From Azospira inquinata (GTDB lineage: Bacteria; Pseudomonadota; Gammaproteobacteria; Burkholderiales; Rhodocyclaceae): a stretch of DNA of 64,000 bases. The DNA lies in the NCBI RefSeq assembly GCF_018905915.1, contig NZ_CP064782.1, positions 124,001 to 188,000 on the forward strand, read 5' to 3'. The notes below the pieces were generated by a model. That model was not told the origin of the DNA. It saw only the letters and a list, made by a program, of their open reading frames with translations, and ran no database searches. Positions within the stretch are counted from its first letter, which is position 1; each line of letters opens with the position of its first letter. Both the position numbers and the translations under genes were made by a program. Shown here piece by piece: positions 31,920 through 40,073 of this stretch.

Positions 31920-34097
31920 TCAGATATTTTGGGATTCGACGGGCTGCAAGGTAAAGGTTTCCACCCCGGCGCGGATCAGTTCCTGGGCAATGCCTAGGCG
32001 CCAGGCGGCGGCCACGGAGGCCAGTACATTGCCCACCTGGAAGTCCGCCTCGCCGATGAGGGGAATGGCATCCAACCGGGTCAGGGCGCTTTCCTGCTCC
32101 CCTTCCGCCAGCACCACTTCCCCGTCCCGCACATAGACGGCACGGCCGCCCTGGGCTAGGTGTTCCCGCAGGGCCGGCACCAGGGGATCCTGGCTGAAAT
32201 ACACCACCTCCCCGTCGCACAGCTCGGCCATTTCCACCAGCCGGGGTTCCTGGGCGTTCAGTACCGCCGCCCCCTGGGGCAGCACCACATCCACCTGGGT
32301 GCGCAACACCTTGAAGAGCTGGTCTGGGTCTTCCGTGTCGAAGTAGTAATGGGAAAGATCGGCAGCGGCCTCGAACTTGAGGATGATGCCCACCTGGCAA
32401 CGGTCATAGGCCAGGCCCTCCCGGAGAATGGCCAGGGCGCCGTTTTCCATCACCGCCGCATCCACGGAACGGTTCATGAGAATGCGGCGGGCCGCATCCC
32501 AATGGGCCCGGTCCCCCTTTTCCACCTGACGCCGGTTGAGATAGAAACCGTCGCCGCAGGCCAGGCCCACGTACTTGCCGCTTAAGGAAAGGAGCCGGGA
32601 AACCAGCCGGGCCACGGTGGTCTTACCCTGACCGCCGGTAATCCCCACCACGGGAATGCGGCCGCTGTCCCCTTCCGGAAACAGGTGTTCCACAATGTCC
32701 TTGCCCACGGCCCGGGGCTTGCCCGCCGCCGGATTCAGGTGCATCAGCAGGCCCGGGCCCGCATTCACTTCCACAATGGCGCCGCCCTGGGCTTCCAGGG
32801 GCTGGCTGATGTCTTCCGCCACCAGATCCACCCCGGCGATATCCAGGCCGACGATGCGGGCCGCCAGGGAAACGGCAGCCGCCACATCCGGATGGACCTC
32901 GTCGGTGCAGTCGAAGGCCACATTGCCATTGCGCTGGATCAGCACCCGTTCCCCGGCGGGAGGCACGGAGTCCTCCGTGTAGCCGTTCCGCTTCAGTTCC
33001 AGCCGAGCAGCGGAATCCAGGCGCACGAAGTTGAGGGGATGCTTTTCCGTGCGGCCCCGACGGGGGTCCGTATTGAGCTGGGAGTCGATCAGTTCGTCGA
33101 TGGTGGAATGGCCGTCCCCGGTCACCCAGGCCAATTCCCCCTTGGCGGCGGCGACCATCTTGTTCCCCACCACCAGGAGCCGGTGTTCCGTGCCCAGGAT
33201 GTAGTTTTCCACGATGACGCCGCTGCCTTCATCCGCCGCCACCCGGTAGGCCGCCTTCACCTCGTCCTGGGTCAGCAGGTTGGTGAAAACGCCCCGGCCG
33301 TGATTGCCGTCCGTGGGTTTGACCACCACGGGCAGACCGATGTCTTCCGCCGCCTCCCAGGCCTCGTCCTCGCTGTCCACCAGCACCCCTTCGGGCACCG
33401 GCACACCGCAGGCCTGGAGCAGGGTCTTGGTCAGATCCTTATCCCGGGAAATGCCTTCCGCAATAGCGCTGGTCCGGTCCGTTTCCGCCGTCCAGATGCG
33501 CCGCTGCCGGGCACCGTAGCCCAGCTGCACCAGATTGCCATCGGAGAGGCGAATGGCCGGGATGTCCCGATCGTCGGCCCCATCCACGATGCAGCCCGTG
33601 CTGGGGCCCAGGCAGTGGTGATCCACCAGCTCCCGCAGATGGGCGATGGCTTCTTCCACGTCGAAGGGCCGGTCTTCCATGGCCGCCATGACCAAATCCC
33701 GGGCCGTTTGCAGGGCCGCCCGGGTGACGGTTTCGTTCCAGGCCCGGACGATGACCTTGTACACGCCCCGCACCGGGGTTTCCCGGGCCTTGCCGAAACC
33801 GCCGGGCATGCCCGCCAGATTCTGCAATTCCAGGGTCACGTGTTCCAGGATGTGGCCAGGCCAGGTGCCTTCCTTGACCCGGCGCAGAAAGCCGCCCCGT
33901 TCCTCGTAGGAACAGCGGTGCTCAATGAGGCTGGGCAGCCAGGAGGAAAGACGTTCGTAGAAACCGGGGATGGTGTTGGAAGGACAGTCTTCCAGGTCGC
34001 CGATGTCGACCAGGGCTTCCAGTACAGGCCGATAGGTCCACATATTGGGACCGGCAAGATGGGTGACGCTCAAAAACTCGATGGATTTTTTTTTCAT
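31920..34097 (-). CDS. Shorter cyanophycin synthetase paralogue CphA'
   Basis: A 725-residue protein collinear with CphA: N-terminal domain starting with FLSVTHLAGPNMWTYRPV, ATP-grasp domain with TDGNHGRGVF, and Mur-ligase central domain with P-loop GGQGKTT (Lys492). It stops after the segment that matches the end of the Mur-ligase central domain and lacks the C-terminal Mur domain present in cphA. Betaproteobacteria often carry this second form next to cphA; its exact reaction is less well known. I start at the ATG at 34097 (MKKKSIEF); a longer frame from 34121 adds eight residues. First gene of the cph pair, divergent from the ABC transporter. Confidence 0.93.
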   Translation of the reverse strand: MKKKSIEFLSVTHLAGPNMWTYRPVLEALVDIGDLEDCPSNTIPGFYERLSSWLPSLIEHRCSYEERGGFLRRVKEGTWPGHILEHVTLELQNLAGMPGGFGKARETPVRGVYKVIVRAWNETVTRAALQTARDLVMAAMEDRPFDVEEAIAHLRELVDHHCLGPSTGCIVDGADDRDIPAIRLSDGNLVQLGYGARQRRIWTAETDRTSAIAEGISRDKDLTKTLLQACGVPVPEGVLVDSEDEAWEAAEDIGLPVVVKPTDGNHGRGVFTNLLTQDEVKAAYRVAADEGSGVIVENYILGTEHRLLVVGNKMVAAAKGELAWVTGDGHSTIDELIDSQLNTDPRRGRTEKHPLNFVRLDSAARLELKRNGYTEDSVPPAGERVLIQRNGNVAFDCTDEVHPDVAAAVSLAARIVGLDIAGVDLVAEDISQPLEAQGGAIVEVNAGPGLLMHLNPAAGKPRAVGKDIVEHLFPEGDSGRIPVVGITGGQGKTTVARLVSRLLSLSGKYVGLACGDGFYLNRRQVEKGDRAHWDAARRILMNRSVDAAVMENGALAILREGLAYDRCQVGIILKFEAAADLSHYYFDTEDPDQLFKVLRTQVDVVLPQGAAVLNAQEPRLVEMAELCDGEVVYFSQDPLVPALREHLAQGGRAVYVRDGEVVLAEGEQESALTRLDAIPLIGEADFQVGNVLASVAAAWRLGIAQELIRAGVETFTLQPVESQNI

Positions 34098-34241
34098 AGG
34101 CTGAGTAAAACCCAGCGGCACGACGCACCCGGAAAATAATCCGGAATGGGCATCCCATGGGCTCTTCGACGGCTTTCGGCGATCAATGAAATCCCCTTCG
34201 AGCGGGGCTTAATGTCTTTGTAAGGTAAAATTAACGCTTGT

Positions 34242-34255
34242 AACCAATTTTGGTT
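34242..34255. promoter_or_regulatory. Palindrome AACCAA-TT-TTGGTT just before the ABC transporter start
   Basis: A perfect 14-bp inverted repeat ending six bases before the GTG start at 34261, with a TAAAAT hexamer at 34226-34231 upstream. It lies in the spacer shared with cphA', so it could be an operator for the whole cluster or affect translation of the ABC gene. Confidence 0.4.
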
Positions 34256-34260
34256 CACCG

Positions 34261-36582
34261 GTGGGTATAAAAATTTTTACACGGGAACAGAAAATTTTGC
34301 TTGACACCGAACAACAAAAGCCCTTTTTGGAAGGCATTCCGGACGATGTGCCGGCAAATTGGCTGGCCGACCTGGATTATCGCCTGGAACCGGGTGAAAA
34401 GATCATTGCCGGGTTGGAACTGGACCTGGATGAACAACTCCACTTCCAACGGGGCCTGGCCGTGGTCACCAGCCAACGGCTGCTGGTGCGGCTCGCCCAG
34501 GATACCACCTGGCAGGCCTGGCACTTTCGCGCCGGGCTGGAACTGGAGCGCCAGGACCAGGGCCGCATCTGCCAGCTGGAGCTGCGGGAACCCAGCGGCC
34601 GCATTGCCTGCTGGCCCTATACCCTGGGCCAGGATTCCGCCGCCCGCCGCCTGATCGTCCATTATAAGCGCCAGCGCAAGGCCTTCCTGGCCGGGGTGCC
34701 GGCCCCCGTGCCTCAGGTGGAGCGCTGTCCCCGTTGCCACGCCCCCCTGGTGCCAGGTCAGGACGAATGTCCGGCCTGCGCCCGGGAACTGCAAAAGCCC
34801 CCTTCCACCTGGACCCTGTTCCGCCTCTGGCGCTTTGCCAAGCCCTACCGCAAGCAACTCCTGTCGGGCTTCATCCTCACCCTGATTTCCACCGCCGCCA
34901 CCCTGGTGCCCCCTTACCTGACCATGCCCTTGATGGACGACATTCTGATTCCCTATCAGAACGGCGCCCCCATCGACACCCACAAGGTGACCCTCTACCT
35001 GGGTGGTCTGCTGGCCGCTTCCCTGGTGGGCTGGAGCTTGGGCTGGGCCAAGACCTACATCCTGGCCCTGGTTTCGGAGCGCATCGGGGCGGACCTGCGC
35101 ACCACCACCTACCAGCATCTGCTGGGCCTGTCCCTGGAATATTTCGGCGGTAAGCGCACCGGGGATTTGATGGCCCGGATCGGCAGCGAATCGGACCGGA
35201 TCTGCGTTTTCCTTTCCCTGCACCTCCTGGATTTCGCCACGGATGTGCTGATGATCACCATGACCGCCGCCATCCTGGTGTCCATCAATCCCTGGCTGGC
35301 CCTGGTCACCCTGGTGCCCCTGCCCTTCATCGCCTGGCTCATCCATGTGGTGCGGGACAAGCTGCGCCATGGCTTTGAGCAGATCGACCGGGTCTGGTCC
35401 GAAATCACCAGCGTGCTGGCGGACACCATCCCGGGCATCCGGGTGGTCAAGGCCTTCGCCCAGGAAAAGCGGGAAACGGATCGCTTCCAGGAGGCCAATG
35501 CCCGCAATCTGGCGGTCAATGACCGGGTGAACCGGGTCTGGTCCCTGTTTTCCCCCACCGTCACCCTGCTCACGGAAGTGGGGCTTCTGGTGGTATGGGC
35601 CTTCGGCATCTGGCAGGTGTCCCGCAACCAAATCACCGTGGGGGTACTGGCCGCCTTCCTTTCCTATATCAGCCGCTTTTACACCCGGCTGGATTCCATG
35701 AGCCGCATCGTCTCCGTCACCCAGAAGGCAGCTTCCGGGGCCAAGCGCATTTTCGACATTCTGGACCACGTTTCCAGCGTCCCCGAACCCTCCCGGCCCC
35801 AGCGTCTGGATCAGGTACGGGGCGGCATTACCCTCTCCCACGTGGGTTTCCGCTACGGCAGCCGGACGGTGATGAAGGATGTGAATATCAACATCGCCCC
35901 CGGGGAAATGATCGGTCTGGTGGGTCACAGCGGCTCGGGCAAGAGCACCCTGGTGAATCTCATCTGCCGTTTTTACGACGTGGCAGAAGGGGCCATTCTC
36001 CTGGACGGGGTGGATATCCGCACCCTGGCCCTGGCGGACTACCGCAGCCGCATCGGCCTGGTGTTGCAGGAACCCTTCCTTTTCTTCGGCACCATTGCGG
36101 ACAACATCGCCTACGGCAAGCCCAACGCCACCCGGGAAGAAATTGTGGCCGCCGCCCGGGCCGCCCACGCCCACGAATTCATCCTGCGCCTGCCCCACGG
36201 TTACGACTCCCTAGTGGGAGAACGGGGCCAGGCCCTCTCCGGGGGGGAACGGCAGCGTATTTCCATCGCCCGGGCCCTGCTCATCGACCCGCCCATCCTG
36301 ATCCTGGACGAAGCCACCTCCGCCGTGGATACGGAAACGGAAATGGAAATCCAGGGCGCCCTGGACAACCTGATCCAGGGCCGTACCACCATCGCCATCG
36401 CCCACCGCCTGTCCACCCTGCGCAAGGCGGACCGGCTGGTGGTCATGGACCAGGGGGAAGTGGTGGAAGAAGGCAACCACGACGAACTCCTGGCCAAGGA
36501 AGGGGCTTACTACCGCCTCTACCAGGCCCAGACCAAGCAGCAGGCCGAACTGCCGGAAGAAGCCGGGGAGGACGGGGAATAA
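34261..36582 (+). CDS. Cyanophycin-metabolism-associated ABC transporter, permease-ATPase fusion
   Basis: A 773-residue half-transporter of exporter type. An N-terminal cytosolic extension of about 180 residues contains a zinc-ribbon motif (Cys156, Cys159, Cys170, Cys173). A six-helix membrane domain (about 195-490) precedes the ATPase: Walker A GHSGSGKST (Lys561), signature LSGGERQR and Walker B ILILDEATS. Proteins of this layout are found beside cphA in betaproteobacteria together with DUF1854, as here. The cargo is unknown. The start is uncertain: GTG at 34261 gives MGIKIFTREQ; TTG at 34300 is an alternative and no ATG is in frame nearby. It is 51 bases upstream of the DUF1854 gene. Confidence 0.9.
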   Translation: MGIKIFTREQKILLDTEQQKPFLEGIPDDVPANWLADLDYRLEPGEKIIAGLELDLDEQLHFQRGLAVVTSQRLLVRLAQDTTWQAWHFRAGLELERQDQGRICQLELREPSGRIACWPYTLGQDSAARRLIVHYKRQRKAFLAGVPAPVPQVERCPRCHAPLVPGQDECPACARELQKPPSTWTLFRLWRFAKPYRKQLLSGFILTLISTAATLVPPYLTMPLMDDILIPYQNGAPIDTHKVTLYLGGLLAASLVGWSLGWAKTYILALVSERIGADLRTTTYQHLLGLSLEYFGGKRTGDLMARIGSESDRICVFLSLHLLDFATDVLMITMTAAILVSINPWLALVTLVPLPFIAWLIHVVRDKLRHGFEQIDRVWSEITSVLADTIPGIRVVKAFAQEKRETDRFQEANARNLAVNDRVNRVWSLFSPTVTLLTEVGLLVVWAFGIWQVSRNQITVGVLAAFLSYISRFYTRLDSMSRIVSVTQKAASGAKRIFDILDHVSSVPEPSRPQRLDQVRGGITLSHVGFRYGSRTVMKDVNINIAPGEMIGLVGHSGSGKSTLVNLICRFYDVAEGAILLDGVDIRTLALADYRSRIGLVLQEPFLFFGTIADNIAYGKPNATREEIVAAARAAHAHEFILRLPHGYDSLVGERGQALSGGERQRISIARALLIDPPILILDEATSAVDTETEMEIQGALDNLIQGRTTIAIAHRLSTLRKADRLVVMDQGEVVEEGNHDELLAKEGAYYRLYQAQTKQQAELPEEAGEDGE

Positions 36583-36633
36583 GCCCGTCGCCCCGAACCG
36601 GGGCTCCCTCCGCCTTCCGCCAAGGACATCACC

Positions 36634-37104
36634 ATGACCCAACCCGACTTTCAACTGCAACGCGATCCCTTCGGCCAACTGGTCTATACCGGGCCGGAGG
36701 GGGAAACCCACACTGGCGTGGTGCCGGTGCGCGCCTTTCCCATCACCTCCCCCCTAGCGGGCCTGTCCCTGATGGGGCCGGACGGCCACGAGCTGTGCTG
36801 GATTCCCAATCCGGCCGAGCTGCCGGAGGATTACCGGACCCTGCTGGAAACGGAACTGGCCCAGCGGGAATTCATGCCCCGCATCCAGCACATCCGCAAA
36901 GTCTCCAGCTACGCCACCCCCAGCACCTGGACCGTGACCACGGACAAGGGGGACACCCACTTCATCCTCAAGGGGGAAGAAGACCTGCGCCGCCTGGGCT
37001 TCAACGCCCTGATTATCACGGACAGCCACGGGGTCCAGTACCTGCTCCCGGACCGGCAGGGCCTGGACCGGGGCAGCAAGAAAATCCTGGAACGCTTTCT
37101 CTGA
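36634..37104 (+). CDS. Cyanophycin-metabolism-associated DUF1854 protein
   Basis: A 156-residue soluble protein of the DUF1854 family. Conserved pieces include VPVRAFPITSPLAGLSLMGPDG, ELCWIPNPAELP and the ending YLLPDRQGLDRGSKKILERFL. This family occurs with the ABC transporter and cphA genes and is named for that association, but its biochemical role is unknown. It follows the ABC gene in the same direction and is followed by a strong terminator, so the two form an operon opposite to cphA'-cphA. Confidence 0.92.
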   Translation: MTQPDFQLQRDPFGQLVYTGPEGETHTGVVPVRAFPITSPLAGLSLMGPDGHELCWIPNPAELPEDYRTLLETELAQREFMPRIQHIRKVSSYATPSTWTVTTDKGDTHFILKGEEDLRRLGFNALIITDSHGVQYLLPDRQGLDRGSKKILERFL

Positions 37105-37124
37105 AAACCGTCCCCCCCCCACGT

Positions 37125-37153
37125 AAAACCGGGCCCGGAGCCCGGTTTTCTTT
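37125..37153 (+). terminator. Terminator after the DUF1854 gene
   Basis: Stem AAAACCGGG / CCCGGTTTT with a 7-base loop and a trailing CTTTTG. It starts 21 bases after the stop. Confidence 0.85.
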
Positions 37154-37833
37154 TGTCCGGAAAACCGAGTAGCCACCTATGGAGTGGAAGAGGATGCATC
37201 CCGGGCAGGCCGAAACCAGGGAAAGCTTCCTGAATGCCCGCCCCCTCGGCCACCCGGCCTAATTTTCAGCGCCCCTCACTCCCCTGCCCCCCGAGAAAGC
37301 CCTACCTTCCCGCTAGTCCCCAAAGGACTACCGGCCAAGGTTCTCCGCCGCCTAAGCCTCGTCGGCCGGTTCCCAGGGATAGCCGCCTCTCCCTGCCCGC
37401 CCCCACGCGCCTACACCCCATGGAGGAAAACCACCTATCCGCCGATTGGCTCCACAAGGGCCTTAAAATCAGCCTGGGAGCCAAGAGACAAGCCATTCTT
37501 CCTTTCCGGCCTTCCCCCATCCCCGCCCCTTGCCCATCTCCAGACCCTGGCTGCCCCGATGCCCGATTTCTAAGGCTTTCCAGCCCCACCCCGTCTGGCA
37601 GCCCTGCCGGTGCGCCCCGGGGGACTGAACAGGGGGAAAAAGCCGCGCTATACTGTTCATTACGCTTTCCCCTCCGGGGCGGCATTCTCCTCCGCCCCGC
37701 GCCCTAGCCACTGTCCCCGCATCCCCGCCGCCCCCAGGGCCCGCCGCCGACGCAGGGCCGACCAGCACCGATCCTTGTGGCCCGCTTTCCCGCCCCAGGG
37801 CAGGACCCCCGGGTCCAGATGAGGAGTAGCACC
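37154..37833. other. Intergenic region upstream of a small basic protein, with candidate promoter
   Basis: About 680 bases without a convincing gene. A candidate promoter has -35 TGAACA (37626-37631) and -10 TATACT (37649-37654), spacing 17, giving a leader of about 170 bases before the ATG at 37834. An open frame from ATG 37420 has no ribosome site and turns into proline-rich sequence. Confidence 0.5.
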
Positions 37834-37965
37834 ATGAAAGAACACCACGGTACCAAGGAAGCCAAGAAGCAGCCCACCAAAACCTTGAAGGAACGCCGCG
37901 CCGCCAAACAGGCCCGCAAGGATGCCCAAGCTACGGCCAACGGCCCCATTGCCATTCGGGGTTGA
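37834..37965 (+). CDS. Small lysine-rich basic protein of unknown function
   Basis: A 43-residue, strongly basic protein (Lys/Arg/Gln/Ala rich; KEAKKQPTKTLKERRAAKQARK) with a good ribosome site, GAGGAG, eight bases before the ATG. It is followed by a strong terminator, which supports a real short transcript. A helical amphipathic middle is likely. Nucleic-acid or ribosome binding is a guess from charge alone; I do not know the family. The gene is too short for most gene finders. Confidence 0.7.
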   Translation: MKEHHGTKEAKKQPTKTLKERRAAKQARKDAQATANGPIAIRG

Positions 37966-38030
37966 TGGGCTGATCCGGCACTGAATCCAAACCCGGGGCG
38001 GGCCCACCGCCTGCCCCGATCAGGGCCAGA

Positions 38031-38058
38031 ACGGGGGAGATTTCCCCCGTTTTTTTTT
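38031..38058 (+). terminator. Terminator after the small basic protein
   Basis: Stem ACGGGGGA / TCCCCCGT with a 4-base loop and nine T residues. It starts 65 bases after the stop codon. The remaining bases to 38303 are C-rich and hold no gene; TATCAT at 38292-38297 is a possible -10 for the next gene. Confidence 0.85.
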
Positions 38059-38303
38059 GCCCAGAAACCACCGGGGGGCCGGAGAAGCCCTTTTCCCGAA
38101 TCCTCCCCCCAGGCTTCTCCCTTTTCCGAATTCTTCCGCCCCTTTTCCCCCACCTCCTACGGTTTGGGGAACTGCTGTTATCCGCTGTTCGACAAGGCGC
38201 CCCTACCCTGCCCCCCGCCCGGTAGTCCCACCCTAGACCTACGGGTGCCCCCCAACCTCCTCGCCCCGAGGAGCCGCCCCGGGCGGCCTGTTATCATCCC
38301 CCC

Positions 38304-39716
38304 ATGCCCCGCTACCAAGACCTGGCCGACCACACCGCCCGCCTCATCGGGGAGGGGGTGCTGCGCCCCGGGGAACGGCTCCCCTCGGTGCGCCAGACCT
38401 GTCTGGCCCAGTCCCTGGCCCCGATTACCGTGACCCGGGCCTATCACCTGCTGGAGGCCCGGGGCCTCATCGAAGCCCGGCCCAAATCCGGCTATTTCGT
38501 CCGGGCCCGGCTCGGCGCCCCCCTGCCCGAACCGGCCATGAGCCCCCCGGCGGACCGGTCCACCGCCCTGGAAGTAAGCGATTTCATTTTTGAAATTCTG
38601 GAAAGCGTCAAAGACCCGGGGGTCTTTCCCCTGGGCTCCAGCTTTCCCAGCCCCCACCTTTTTCCCCTGGCCCCACTAGGCCGCCATCTGGCCAGCGCGG
38701 CCCGGCGCCTGACCCCCCGGGCCACCATCACGGACCTGCCCCCGGGCAACGAGGAACTGCGCCGCCAGCTTTCCCTCCGCTATCTGGCCCAAGGCGCCCA
38801 GGTCTCGCCCCAGGAAATCGTTATCACCTCCGGGGCCATGGAAGGCTTGAACCTCTGCCTGCAAACCCTGACCCGGCCGGGGGACACCATTGCGGTGGAA
38901 GCCCCGGCCTTTTACGCCGGGCTCCAGGCCAGCGAACGCCTGGGCCTGCGGGTGGTGGAAATCCCCACCCACCCCCGGGAAGGGGTGAGCCTGGAGGCCC
39001 TGGCCCAGGCCCTGGACAAGCACCCCATCCAGGCCTGCCTGTTCATGCTGAATTTTTCCAATCCCACCGGGGCCCTGGTTCCGGACGATCACAAGCGAGC
39101 CCTGCTGGCCCTCCTGGAAAAGCACCAGGTGCCCCTTATCGAAGACGACGTGTACGGGGAACTCCATTTCGCCCCCCAGCCGCCCCTGGCCAGCAAATCC
39201 CTGGACCGGAGCGGCCGGGTGCTCCATGTGTCTTCCTTTTCCAAATGCCTGGCCCCCGGTTACCGCCTGGGCTGGGTAGCCGCGGGGGCCTACGCCGCCC
39301 AGGTGCGGCGCCAAAAACTGGCCACCAGCCTGGCCACCGCCATTCCCATCCAGATCGCCCTGGCGGATTACCTGAAGCAGGGGGGCTACGACCGGCATCT
39401 GCGCCGCCTGCGCCAAACCCTGGCCGCCCAGGAGGCAGCCCTGGTGCGCCAGGTGGCGGAGTACTTTCCCCCCGGCACCCGGCTGGCCCGGCCCCAGGGG
39501 GGCTATTTCCTCTGGCTGGAACTGCCCCCCGAAGTGGATGCCCTGGCCCTGCACAAGGCGGCCCTGGAACGGGGCATCAGCCTGGCCCCCGGGCCCATTT
39601 TTTCCGCCCAACGCCATTTCGGCCACCATATCCGCCTCAATTTCGGCCATCCCCTGCCGGAAAGCGGCCCCTCCCCCGTGGCCACCCTGGCGGACCTGAT
39701 CCGGGCCCAGCTTTAA
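38304..39716 (+). CDS. MocR-type regulator: GntR helix-turn-helix fused to class I aminotransferase
   Basis: A 470-residue PLP-dependent transcription regulator. The GntR winged helix is at about 1-72 (LRPGERLPSVRQTCLAQSLAPITVTRAYHLLEARGLIE in pieces). The aminotransferase-like domain (about 100-470) has the PLP lysine Lys314 in SSFSKCLAPGYRLGW, FNPTGA-like NFSNPTGALV and the DDVYGEL aspartate. MocR proteins control vitamin B6, GABA or taurine genes among others; no such target lies next to it, so its regulon is unknown. It stands alone. Related PdxR-type proteins have similar length. Confidence 0.93.
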   Translation: MPRYQDLADHTARLIGEGVLRPGERLPSVRQTCLAQSLAPITVTRAYHLLEARGLIEARPKSGYFVRARLGAPLPEPAMSPPADRSTALEVSDFIFEILESVKDPGVFPLGSSFPSPHLFPLAPLGRHLASAARRLTPRATITDLPPGNEELRRQLSLRYLAQGAQVSPQEIVITSGAMEGLNLCLQTLTRPGDTIAVEAPAFYAGLQASERLGLRVVEIPTHPREGVSLEALAQALDKHPIQACLFMLNFSNPTGALVPDDHKRALLALLEKHQVPLIEDDVYGELHFAPQPPLASKSLDRSGRVLHVSSFSKCLAPGYRLGWVAAGAYAAQVRRQKLATSLATAIPIQIALADYLKQGGYDRHLRRLRQTLAAQEAALVRQVAEYFPPGTRLARPQGGYFLWLELPPEVDALALHKAALERGISLAPGPIFSAQRHFGHHIRLNFGHPLPESGPSPVATLADLIRAQL

Positions 39717-39760
39717 GGCGCCTGTCCCGGGGCAAGGGGCCTGGAGCGGCGCGGCGCATC

Positions 39761-39850
39761 GGGGTTTCGGGGTTTCGGGGTTTCGGGGTTTCGGGGTTGA
39801 GGGGTTGAGGGGTTGAGGGGTTGAGGGGTTGAGGGGTTGAGGGGTTGAGG
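39761..39850. repeat. Compound 8-bp tandem array: 4 x GGGGTTTC then 7 x GGGGTTGA
   Basis: Eleven octamer units in one phase, the first four GGGGTTTC and the next seven GGGGTTGA, ending with GG. Every unit carries GGGG, so the plus strand is a strong G-quadruplex candidate. It lies 45 bases after the MocR stop and about 220 bases before ccoG. The remainder of this spacer up to 40073 holds no gene; AGGAGG at about 40060 is the ccoG ribosome site. Confidence 0.97.
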
Positions 39851-40073
39851 AATCGGAGAAAAACCGGATCGCCCGGGGGTGTTGGGTACAGCAGTCCGCC
39901 TCGATGCCCCTCCAGCCCCAAGGACCACCGACCTTCTCCCTAACCTACGCTCTTCCGGCCTTCCCCTTCCTCGGCCTCCCACCGCCCCCATCTGTACCTA
40001 TAAAAAATCAGACAAGCTGAATCTGTTCCTCTTTTTCCCGGAATGGTCTACTTCCGGCCAGGAGGAAATCACC

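Noticed and set aside
29397..31997. 866-residue plus-strand open frame opposite cphA
   Set aside because: The minus strand is an unmistakable CphA. The plus-strand read is His/Gly/Val-rich without motifs.
34255..36198. 647-residue minus-strand open frame opposite the ABC transporter
   Set aside because: The plus strand has all ABC motifs in order. The opposite frame is a shadow.
37420..37707. Open frame from ATG 37420 starting MEENHLSADWLHKG
   Set aside because: No ribosome site, and it soon becomes proline-rich low-complexity sequence.
39761..39850. Octamer repeats considered as a CRISPR array
   Set aside because: Units are 8 bases and contiguous, with no spacers and no cas genes.
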